From Minisyncoccota bacterium (GTDB lineage Bacteria > Patescibacteriota > Minisyncoccia > Phycocordibacterales > JAQTLZ01): a stretch of DNA of 8,331 bases. A program made the position numbers and the translations under genes. Where the stretch lies: assembly GCA_028710915.1 (NCBI GenBank), contig JAQTTF010000034.1:1-8331 (forward strand). The letters are read 5' to 3'. Positions 1 to 6,090 of the stretch are shown one piece after another. The stretch's first letter is position 1, and every line of letters starts with the position of its first letter. The notes below the pieces were generated by a model. The model saw only the letters and a program-made list of their open reading frames with translations, did not search any database and was not told the origin of the DNA.

Positions 1-102
1 TCCATCGGCCATGATGAGACGATAGCCGACAAAAACAAGGAGGATCCCTAGCAGTACTATACCTAGATTTTTATTCTTACCTTTCCTAGTCCTGCTTATC
101 AT
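1..102 (-). CDS. N-terminus of a membrane protein (partial, cut by window edge)
   Basis: An ATG at 102-100 opens a frame that runs off the left edge after 34 codons without a stop. The product starts with a basic stretch (M-I-S-R-T-R-K-G-K-N-K-N) followed by one hydrophobic helix at about residues 13-31 (L-G-I-V-L-L-G-I-L-L-V-F-V-G-Y), then A-D-G. This is the layout of a protein with a short cytoplasmic tail, a single N-terminal membrane anchor and an outside domain. It starts 18 bases after the stop of the pilin gene, so it probably belongs to the same operon. No Shine-Dalgarno sequence is seen before the ATG. A PilO-like assembly protein would fit the position and the single N-terminal helix, but nothing specific to that family is visible in this piece. 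It could equally be any anchored surface protein or a signal-peptide protein. Confidence 0.6.
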   Translation of the reverse strand, partial: MISRTRKGKNKNLGIVLLGILLVFVGYRLIMADG

Positions 103-120
103 AAGTACAAAGAAATATTT

Positions 121-621
121 TTATCGTTGCAGAGAAATACTAGAAGCAACTTCTGGAACACAAGCAGCAACTATGATGCGTCCGGCGGAATTCTTATCTA
201 CCGCATATAAAGTATTGGCAGCCGATCCGCTTAAAGGATCCATAGGCACAGAGGCAAAGTAAGTCGGCACTAAGCTCGATGAGATATCGAGACAGGCACC
301 AGAAGAAAGAGTCGTTACATTCGTGCAAGAACTTGCCGCACAGCCGGTAGACCCGCCAGTGCCTAATATCTGATAGGTTCCAGATGTCGAATCAATGCCA
401 GATGGGATGCTGCCGCTATTATCCGTTTCATAAGTAATAATAGCTTCCAGTATGTCACTTACATCTTGGCGTCTGACAGAATCTCGTGACTGTTTAAGGC
501 GTTTTGCGGGATCAACAGCAAGAAGTACGACTGACAACAAAATAACAATAATGCCGATTACAATCAGTAATTCTACCAGGGTAAAACCTTTTTTCTGAGC
601 GCGGTTTTGAGAATGTAACAC
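121..621 (-). CDS. Major-pilin-like type IV prepilin
   Basis: This 166-residue protein is a type IV prepilin. The basic leader ends in Q-K-K-G (residues 9-12). The cleavage site is followed by F-T-L-V-E-L-L, with Phe at +1 and the conserved Glu at +5, and an unbroken hydrophobic helix to about residue 36. The helix runs into A-V-D-P-A-K-R and an amphipathic section, then a globular domain with four cysteines (94, 99, 110, 154) that could form two disulfides. Mature length of about 154 residues is normal for a major pilin. After secretion and processing by a prepilin peptidase it would polymerise into the pilus fibre. The start is GTG at 621-619. An in-frame TAA lies upstream at 658-660, no ATG precedes the leader, and no Shine-Dalgarno is visible. 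It lies between pilM and an anchored protein and may have its own promoter at 670-697. Calling it the major subunit rests on size and sequence style, since no expression evidence is available. Confidence 0.88.
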   Translation of the reverse strand: MLHSQNRAQKKGFTLVELLIVIGIIVILLSVVLLAVDPAKRLKQSRDSVRRQDVSDILEAIITYETDNSGSIPSGIDSTSGTYQILGTGGSTGCAASSCTNVTTLSSGACLDISSSLVPTYFASVPMDPLSGSAANTLYAVDKNSAGRIIVAACVPEVASSISLQR

Positions 622-632
622 GTTAAATTGTA

Positions 633-748
633 TTAAAATATTAAACCGGATTCCAAATTAGATTGTTTAAGTATAGCAAATAGAGATTTGATGTTAATCG
701 GAGCACTGTTGATAACTTCAAAGCCGCCTTTTATTTCAACTTGTCGGG
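633..748 (-). other. Coding-looking sequence in another frame after the pilM stop (possible frameshifted pilM tail)
   Basis: After the annotated pilM stop (TAA at 733-731), one of the other two frames stays open and reads like protein. From 745 it gives R-Q-V-E-I-K-G-G-F-E, then V-I-N-S-A-P-I-N-I-K, then S-L-F-A-I-L-K-Q-S-N and L-E-S-G-L-I-F, ending in TAA at 635-633. Codons resemble those of the neighbours (GTT, GAA, AAA, GGC, ATC, AAC), and the stop lies only 11 bases before the pilin start, matching the tight spacing elsewhere. The frame has no ATG, GTG or TTG start that would make it a separate gene: the only TTG falls near its end. One extra base in the C-rich tract of pilM (CCC at 748-746), just after the Thr-Pro repeat, would join the two frames and lengthen the product by about 30 residues. 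Either the assembly misses one base, the gene is mutated, or this is chance openness in a short spacer. Confidence 0.45.
670..697 (-). promoter_or_regulatory. Candidate sigma-70-type promoter for the pilin gene
   Basis: On the minus strand a TTAACA box (697-692) is followed after 16 bases by TATACT (675-670). Each box differs from the consensus at one position, and the spacing is acceptable. Transcription would begin near 663 and give a leader of about 40 bases before the GTG start at 621. A separate promoter would make sense for a major pilin needed in much larger amount than the assembly proteins. The region is AT-rich, where such boxes arise by chance, and it overlaps sequence that may instead be a frameshifted coding tail of pilM. 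Confidence 0.4.
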
Positions 749-2026
749 CGTAGGAGTAGGAGTAGTAGTGGAAACCTGAAGGAGAGAGGAGCGCAACTCA
801 GCCACATCTCTTTCAGCTTTATCAGAAGCTCGAGAATATCTGATAAATACAACCAGAAAAAACAGTATGGCCAAGGAAATAAATACGACCGAGAACCACA
901 TCTTTGTTCTTTCAGGAATCGCTTCAAAGTACAGGCGAATATCTTGCATACTCCAGCGTTTCCCCGCGGGAGATGCAACGCGTTCATTTTTGACAAAATA
1001 TTGCTTCTTTGGGGGAAACGCTAAGAATTCAAAGGTTCGAGCCTCAGAAGTAAATCCCTGAAGCGCCGCTCCGATAGAGGTTGCATACGGCCATATATTT
1101 TTTTCCCTTCCATGTATTTTGGAAGAATGTTCATGCATCATATGGGAAGAAGAGTCGATGATCCTGACGTCCAAGTCCGGCATGTCTTCTTTCAGAAGTC
1201 TCTTTAATGATTCTTCTACTTCTCCTATATTTCGGACACTCCCAAAAAGAACAAGTTCATCGAGCTTTGAAAGTGCTGTTTCTTCGTACCAAACAGCAAT
1301 CTTACGAATTTCATCGGCCACAAAAGTTTTGGTCCGTATTGGGGTTTGATTATCTTCTTCTACATTGACAGTAAAGGATCCATAGAGACCATAAGCATTT
1401 ACGACAAAAAGCATAACTTGGTGATTTTTAAAATGAGCGACAAGCGTTGCTTTTTTATCTGCCGAGGTTCCTTGTGAAGAAGGGGAATCAAGAAGAACTC
1501 TCCTCACCGCTTCAGCCTCAAGTGAAAGGCTTACGAGCCCAAGATTCGCACGAGAAAATGCATCCTTAAACCGATCTACTACTTCTTTTGCTGTGACAAT
1601 ACAAGAGACGACAGTTTTTTCGGCTGAACGCGCAACTACGATAAAATGAACCGCGGCATTCATGAAAGCAAGAGGAAAGACTTCTTCAAATTGGAAACGA
1701 ACTGCGCTTCCCACTTCGGTATCAGAAAGAGAACCCGGGAGATGAAAAACATGGAAATAGGTAGCCTCGTCAGGAATCGCAACGTATATATTGTTTTTTG
1801 AGAAATGACCCTCTTCGCTCCAAAGCTTCCTCAAAGCCTCCCCCAGGCGATCTGCATCTAATACTTTGCCATTTTCCACAATACCGCTCAAAAGATCCGC
1901 TGATGCGATTTCCTTAACAGAAAAAGAGTCAGCCTCATCCGATTGAATTTCGGAGACTTCGATAGCACTGTCAGAAATGGAAACCCCGACATGAGACAAT
2001 TTTTCTTTTTCTTTAGAGTGGATCAT
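731..2026 (-). CDS. pilM: PilM/GspL-like pilus assembly scaffold with C-terminal membrane anchor
   Basis: This 431-residue protein matches the actin-like PilM / GspL cytoplasmic family by layout. It has an N-terminal strand pair V-G-V-S-I-S-D-S-A-I-E-V (residues 13-24), then V-A-I-P-D-E around 82-87, V-R-F-Q-F-E-E-V-F-P-L (109-119, the position of the PilM segment before its Ile/Phe-Pro), E-L-V-L-F-G-S (257-263), and Y-A-T-S-I-G-A-A-L near 314-322. Ordinary PilM is soluble and binds the N-terminal tail of PilN. Here a strong membrane helix follows at about 377-396 (W-F-S-V-V-F-I-S-L-A-I-L-F-F-L-V-V-F-I), then a short charged helix and a Thr-Pro repeat. That is the GspL order of actin-like domain plus helix, but the outside part is only about 35 residues. 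The ATG at 2026 overlaps the stop of the preceding pilin gene (ATGA at 2026-2023), implying translational coupling. The C-terminus may be truncated by a frameshift. The PilM call rests on architecture and context more than on close similarity. Confidence 0.75.
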   Translation of the reverse strand: MIHSKEKEKLSHVGVSISDSAIEVSEIQSDEADSFSVKEIASADLLSGIVENGKVLDADRLGEALRKLWSEEGHFSKNNIYVAIPDEATYFHVFHLPGSLSDTEVGSAVRFQFEEVFPLAFMNAAVHFIVVARSAEKTVVSCIVTAKEVVDRFKDAFSRANLGLVSLSLEAEAVRRVLLDSPSSQGTSADKKATLVAHFKNHQVMLFVVNAYGLYGSFTVNVEEDNQTPIRTKTFVADEIRKIAVWYEETALSKLDELVLFGSVRNIGEVEESLKRLLKEDMPDLDVRIIDSSSHMMHEHSSKIHGREKNIWPYATSIGAALQGFTSEARTFEFLAFPPKKQYFVKNERVASPAGKRWSMQDIRLYFEAIPERTKMWFSVVFISLAILFFLVVFIRYSRASDKAERDVAELRSSLLQVSTTTPTPTPDKLK

Positions 2027-2421
2027 GATGGATCTTCAGCCCAGCTGGTTATGCTGACTATTGTACCAGAAACAGTCATTGTGGCTGTGATTTTACGAAC
2101 GGCGACTCCTACAGTTGCCGCTGCAGAAACTGTACGGCTGCTGCCAAAGCTTGTCACAATAATTGTACACGCTCCATCGCCAAGAGTCATACTCCCTCCA
2201 GTCCAAGCAGTATTTCGCTCTATTCGCAAAGCCGACTCTTTTATGCAGGTATCAGCCAAGCTAAACGCTTGTTCGGATTGCTGCTCTCCGAAAGCAAGAA
2301 TTCCTTCGCCAATACCTAAGAACTGAACAGACATAGCAAGAAGAAGTCCGATAGCAAGCATGAGAATTGTCGTGCCTAGTAAAATTGAACCTTTATTATA
2401 TTTTTGTTTATGATGCTTCAT
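2023..2421 (-). CDS. GspK/PilX-like minor pilin lacking Glu+5
   Basis: This 132-residue protein has a very basic leader (M-K-H-H-K-Q-K-Y-N-K-G), a likely prepilin peptidase site after Gly11, and a hydrophobic helix at about 12-35 (S-I-L-L-G-T-T-I-L-M-L-A-I-G-L-L-L-A). Counting from the cleavage site, position +5 is Gly, not the Glu found in subunits that add within the fibre. Loss of Glu+5 is characteristic of GspK in type II secretion systems, which caps the pseudopilus tip. The remainder is small, with E-Q-Q-S-E-Q-A-F-S-L-A-D at 46-57 and Cys59 and Cys85, which may pair. GspK itself is much larger, so this is at most a minimal version closer to PilX in size. It follows the PilW-like gene by 4 bases and overlaps pilM by 4 bases. 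The prepilin nature is likely; the specific GspK/PilX equivalence is inferred from position in the cluster and the missing Glu. Confidence 0.72.
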   Translation of the reverse strand: MKHHKQKYNKGSILLGTTILMLAIGLLLAMSVQFLGIGEGILAFGEQQSEQAFSLADTCIKESALRIERNTAWTGGSMTLGDGACTIIVTSFGSSRTVSAAATVGVAVRKITATMTVSGTIVSITSWAEDPS

Positions 2422-2425
2422 TGTT

Positions 2426-2971
2426 TTATCTTCCCTCCAAATTAATTCCCGTCTCTAAAGTATAGTTTACATTAAGCGCCGTCATTCCGGTCGGGTCGGG
2501 CTTTGTCACCGTCATATTCATGAGAATATCTTTGCTCCGGCCACCCACCGGTGAAAGGTTGCTAAAAGTCAGGTTAGTAACGGAAACATCATTAGACGTC
2601 AAAGCCACCTTTGCATTCGCTCCCTGTTGGATGTAGAGAATTCCGCTCGCTACAGAAAAAGTTGTCGGGCTCTTCGCAGCATCAGGCATAGTTAATCCCA
2701 AACTCGATCCGGAGCTTGCGGCTAAATTTATACCAAAGTTTGAACTTGCGACAAGAGCTTTCGCCCGCCTTATTTCGTAAATTAGATGATCTTCTGCCAA
2801 GCGCGCTTGTTCTTGCGCTTCAATATGCGTCTGGACTTTCGCTCGTCCGGAAATTGTCGAAATGAAAAATTTTGCCATAGAACCGATAATAATGGTAAAT
2901 ACGGCGATGACTACGAGAAGTTCCATCAGAGTAAAACCTTTTTTTTGTGATGTTGTCTTCGTCAAAGTCAT
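2426..2971 (-). CDS. GspJ/PilW-like minor pilin
   Basis: This is a 181-residue prepilin: leader ending T-S-Q-K-K-G at residue 12, then F-T-L-M-E-L-L-V-V-I-A-V-F-T-I-I-I-G, with Phe+1 and Glu+5 in place. After the helix comes the long polar helix typical of GspJ/PilW proteins (about 45-72, with E-A-Q-E-Q-A-R-L-A-E-D-H-L-I-Y-E-I-R-R-A), which forms the conserved first part of the pilin domain. It continues into a beta-rich section (about 85-180) with many Ser/Thr and no cysteines. Such minor pilins prime fibre assembly and sit near the tip. The ATG at 2971 comes 1 base after the stop of the giant fusion gene, with no Shine-Dalgarno seen, so translation is probably coupled. The position as third of four minor pilins matches PilW in the FimU-PilV-PilW-PilX order. 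The prepilin call is firm; the subfamily is an inference. Confidence 0.82.
   Translation of the reverse strand: MTLTKTTSQKKGFTLMELLVVIAVFTIIIGSMAKFFISTISGRAKVQTHIEAQEQARLAEDHLIYEIRRAKALVASSNFGINLAASSGSSLGLTMPDAAKSPTTFSVASGILYIQQGANAKVALTSNDVSVTNLTFSNLSPVGGRSKDILMNMTVTKPDPTGMTALNVNYTLETGINLEGR
2433..2438 (-). promoter_or_regulatory. Shine-Dalgarno-like GGAGGG before the PilX-like gene
   Basis: GGAGGG lies 11 bases before the ATG at 2421, inside the last codons of the PilW-like gene. The spacing is longer than ideal. It is the only clear Shine-Dalgarno-like element found before any start in this window. Confidence 0.4.
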
Positions 2972-2972
2972 A

Positions 2973-5900
2973 TTAAGGTGTGTAGTTAAAGGTAACGCTC
3001 GTCAAAAACGGTGTGCATGTAGAATCGCCAGAAAGCAGCGCCTCATACTGAATGTATTGGTGGTTATCATTTCCAGGCCCAAGCAATGATCCTGTCTGAT
3101 AAATGTAGGGAGTCGATGGATTATTCGGATCGGGACCTGTAAATGGCAAAGTTAAGTTGGAGGGATCAAGATCAGCAGAACTGGAAGAACTGCGAACAAG
3201 CATTTTAATTTTTGCATTTTGAGCTGAGGACGCTGAACAACTGCTCGTGTCGTAGGCCCACGCAATACTATTCCAATTTACATTTGAACCCGCATTTGTG
3301 GGCGGAAATTCGATGTAAGTTCCATTGGTAGCAAATTGAGTATTAAAGCCGGCAAAACCGGGGATTTCTCCGTAAATATAGGCTTCTCCATTTGTATCAT
3401 TTGTGCCAAGAAATATATTGTTGTTGTAAAAATACATATCGTTTACAAATCCATTCAAGGTATTTTCAACCGCGCTTACACATATAGTTGCGCCGGAGGT
3501 GCATGTAGTAGTAGTCGTAAGTCCAGTAAGATCAATTGTCTTCATCTCTTGGCCATTGATACTTACGCCGGCAAATGCGAAGTTTTCATCAGATGCGGCA
3601 GCTATCGTGGTCACTTTAGCCCCCAAATTGAGAGTTCCAACAGCAGAAGTATAGGAAGCGGGAGCACTCGGGGGAGGGATAGCGCCGATATCAAAGACAA
3701 AGAAGTTATTACCGGCTGAATTATCAGTTCCGACTAAAAGATACTTGCCTTTGAGCCAAAGTCCAGTGCCATTGCCATTGGAACCAAGAGAAATGCTGCT
3801 GGTAACATTTGGCACAAAATTCGCATTCGAAGGATTGGTATCATATTGCACAACCTGAACTTGTTTATTATTACTTGCGGTAGTGATATAGGCATGGAGC
3901 CCATCATTGTAAAATACAATTTTACTTGCGGCTCCAGCAATCGGTGTTGAGGTGAGACCGCTATAGGTAAGTCTTCCGTTCGCATCAACAGATAATTTAT
4001 ACAGAGTGCTCCCGATAGTGACCAGCACATTAGAACCGTTTACTGCAACAGCAGTGGCGGGAGTATTGATTCCGCTCGGGCTCCAAACTCCCCCGCTTAC
4101 TGGCACTAGAGTGGATGAAGTGGCAATATCAAAAACTTGAAGCTGTGCAGAGTTGTCATCTGTTGCAAGAAAAGCAAAATGACCAGAAAGCGCGATGTCG
4201 TTTATAGCTGAACCGACTTCAAAATTAGTTGGCGGGCTTACTGGAATTTGAGGAGCGCTCGGATCGGTGACGTCGTAAATCCAAATTTCTGGTTTGCTAT
4301 TATTTTTTGTTTGGCCAATATAGAGATCTGTACTTGTCCCAGTAGTCAAGGCGGAAACTGATAGTCCGGCATTATTGCCTGAAGTATTGAGAACTTTTTC
4401 CTGTATCATACAGCCCCAGTTTATTTTTCCGCTTCTATTTACGATTTGGAATTCTGCATTTTGATCCGATGTAGCGGCATAAAGAAGCTTGTCTGTTGCA
4501 TCCCAAAAGAGACTATTGTAACTGAATTTTGAGAGATTGATGGAAAGGACAATAACTGCAATGGGCTTGCCATTTTGATCAACAAGAAGATTTCCATCAT
4601 TATCGACAGGCGCAGTATCAACAACCTGCAATGTATTTTTATTAGCCGTTTGAGTTCCGATAAGAGCATTTGTTCCTTCGGCTGCCACAGAGAGCGCTCC
4701 ATTCCCAAGACTAAGATAAAGAGCCTGAGTTGGAGCCGTTGAAGAAGAAACGTCAATCTTAAAAAACTCTCCAGCACTTCCGGCGCTGTTTGAAGTGACT
4801 ACATAAAGATTTGATTGATAGATAGCGACATCTGTCGGGACAGCTGACGAAGAAATATTGCTTAAATTCATACTCGTATTCAAGGACGGAGTACTTGGAT
4901 TTCTCACATCCACAACCATAAGCCGCTGCGAAACATCATCAGTAACGACAAAGGCGTAATTACCATCGGCAGACATTACAAGACTTATAGTGTTCGGTCC
5001 GGCGCCAAGTTTTGCTGCGCCTTTGCCGCCAGTTGTGAAAAGAGCGGGAGTTGATTCGGATGCGAGATTCACGGAATAAAAATCTACCCCGGCATTTTTG
5101 CCTCCAGCAGTCTGTGCTGCAATATAGGCGTTTGTACCGTACAAAACAATCTTATTTATTTTCTGGCCATTCGACACAGCCAAAGTTTTTACGGAAAAAG
5201 TACTTGTGTTAATCGTTACAAAATTGCCATCACTGGTTCCAACATAGGCATAGGCTCCATCGCTTGAAAGAGCGATCGCAGTAGCGTCTTTATTGCCGAG
5301 ATCTACCGTCCTTACTATTGAAAGATAATTAGCAGCATCAGTTTTATCTTTATTGATAACAGCAACTTCACCAGTGGAGTTGTGTTTGAGCGCCATATAC
5401 GCATACTTTCCATAAGTCACAATTCCAAGCCCCTGAGTGGTTCCGGGAAAATCAGTCACCCCCTGGAGCGACGCGCATTTCCAAAATTTTGAATTGGCTG
5501 TGGTTAATGCCACTGAACCCGCGGGAGGAGAATCTTTCAGTGTGCTCAATTTGGTAGTGTTAAATATGCCACCACCGAAATTCCCTGAAATTTGAGTCGA
5601 GTTGACCGAATTCCAGTCAGTGAAATATTCCGTTTCCGAAATTTTCTTTGTTACTCCGCCAACCGGCCAAGTTACAGTGATGGTTACTCCTCGAGTATAG
5701 ATATCAGGACTGCCGCCTGTAGTAACAATATTGCCAGAAGCGTCACGATTTACATCAAAAATAGTTACCGAACGTGTAAAAATGCCATTAGTATCCGGCG
5801 TATCGGTAAGCGCCCACACTCCAGTTGTATGACTCAATCCATATGTACCAGACTTCAGCTGATTGTAAGTATTTTTACCGATGGACTTTACCGCTTCGTA

Positions 5901-6086
5901 TGATTCGCGTTCATAAGCAAGCGCCAGCGTGCGAGTCCCGCCAAGAAGCGAGCTTTTAAAAGAACCGGCAACCAAAAGAGCGATCGCAGTACCGACAATA
6001 GCAAATACTCCTATAGCCAAAAGGACTTCTACCAACGTCTCCCCTCTTTTATCTTTCAGATTATATCTTTTATGAAAACTTTTCAT
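2973..6086 (-). CDS. Giant PilV/GspI-like minor pilin fused to a ~14-repeat beta-propeller (putative pilus-tip adhesin)
   Basis: The product is 1037 residues. Residues 1-15 form a basic leader ending K-D-K-R-G, and the predicted mature protein starts E-T-L-V-E-V-L-L-A-I-G-V-F-A-I-V, with Glu at +1 and +5. A PilV/GspI-like pilin domain runs to about 160, ending in Y-F-T-D-W. A linker leads to about 14 repeats between 219 and 911. Each repeat has a hydrophobic strand with Ala/Tyr/Val, then a second strand such as L-M-V-V-D-V-R-N-P-S-T-P (389-400) or I-W-I-Y-D-V-T-D-P-S-A-P (601-612). These resemble LVIVD-type beta-propeller repeats, and the number suggests two seven-bladed propellers. Residues about 912-1037 form a separate beta-rich domain ending Q-Y-E-A-L-L-S-G and V-T-F-N-Y. 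Loop 495-503 is D-N-D-G-N-L-L-V-D, a D-x-D-x-N-x-x-x-D pattern. The ATG at 6086 is preferred (4 bases after the previous stop). A TTG at 6113 would add 9 residues and overlap that gene. A role as surface-exposed tip adhesin, in the manner of PilY1, is inferred. Confidence 0.85.
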   Translation of the reverse strand: MKSFHKRYNLKDKRGETLVEVLLAIGVFAIVGTAIALLVAGSFKSSLLGGTRTLALAYERESYEAVKSIGKNTYNQLKSGTYGLSHTTGVWALTDTPDTNGIFTRSVTIFDVNRDASGNIVTTGGSPDIYTRGVTITVTWPVGGVTKKISETEYFTDWNSVNSTQISGNFGGGIFNTTKLSTLKDSPPAGSVALTTANSKFWKCASLQGVTDFPGTTQGLGIVTYGKYAYMALKHNSTGEVAVINKDKTDAANYLSIVRTVDLGNKDATAIALSSDGAYAYVGTSDGNFVTINTSTFSVKTLAVSNGQKINKIVLYGTNAYIAAQTAGGKNAGVDFYSVNLASESTPALFTTGGKGAAKLGAGPNTISLVMSADGNYAFVVTDDVSQRLMVVDVRNPSTPSLNTSMNLSNISSSAVPTDVAIYQSNLYVVTSNSAGSAGEFFKIDVSSSTAPTQALYLSLGNGALSVAAEGTNALIGTQTANKNTLQVVDTAPVDNDGNLLVDQNGKPIAVIVLSINLSKFSYNSLFWDATDKLLYAATSDQNAEFQIVNRSGKINWGCMIQEKVLNTSGNNAGLSVSALTTGTSTDLYIGQTKNNSKPEIWIYDVTDPSAPQIPVSPPTNFEVGSAINDIALSGHFAFLATDDNSAQLQVFDIATSSTLVPVSGGVWSPSGINTPATAVAVNGSNVLVTIGSTLYKLSVDANGRLTYSGLTSTPIAGAASKIVFYNDGLHAYITTASNNKQVQVVQYDTNPSNANFVPNVTSSISLGSNGNGTGLWLKGKYLLVGTDNSAGNNFFVFDIGAIPPPSAPASYTSAVGTLNLGAKVTTIAAASDENFAFAGVSINGQEMKTIDLTGLTTTTTCTSGATICVSAVENTLNGFVNDMYFYNNNIFLGTNDTNGEAYIYGEIPGFAGFNTQFATNGTYIEFPPTNAGSNVNWNSIAWAYDTSSCSASSAQNAKIKMLVRSSSSSADLDPSNLTLPFTGPDPNNPSTPYIYQTGSLLGPGNDNHQYIQYEALLSGDSTCTPFLTSVTFNYTP

Positions 6087-6090
6087 ATAT

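Noticed and set aside
621..735. Rho-independent terminator between pilM and the pilin gene
   Set aside because: No GC-rich inverted repeat followed by a T run was found on the minus strand; the region is simply AT-rich.
743..770. Thr-Pro codon repeat (ACT/CCT units) as a programmed frameshift site
   Set aside because: No X-XXY-YYZ slippery heptamer and no obvious downstream stem were seen; a single-base indel explains the alternative frame more simply.
1943..2326. Plus-strand open frame of 127 codons
   Set aside because: It lies opposite the PilX-like and pilM genes, has a poly-Phe stretch from their A-rich codons and no recognisable domain. It is a shadow of the minus-strand genes.
3336..3719. 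Plus-strand open frame of 127 codons within the propeller gene
   Set aside because: Antisense to the C-terminal repeats of the fusion protein; composition is Ser/Cys-rich and without family features, as expected for a complementary reading of Thr/Ala/Gly-rich codons.
3734..4777. Two minus-strand open frames (3734-4030 and 4439-4777) inside the propeller gene
   Set aside because: They are alternative-frame readings of the repeat region, and the main frame through both is intact and shows regular propeller repeats.
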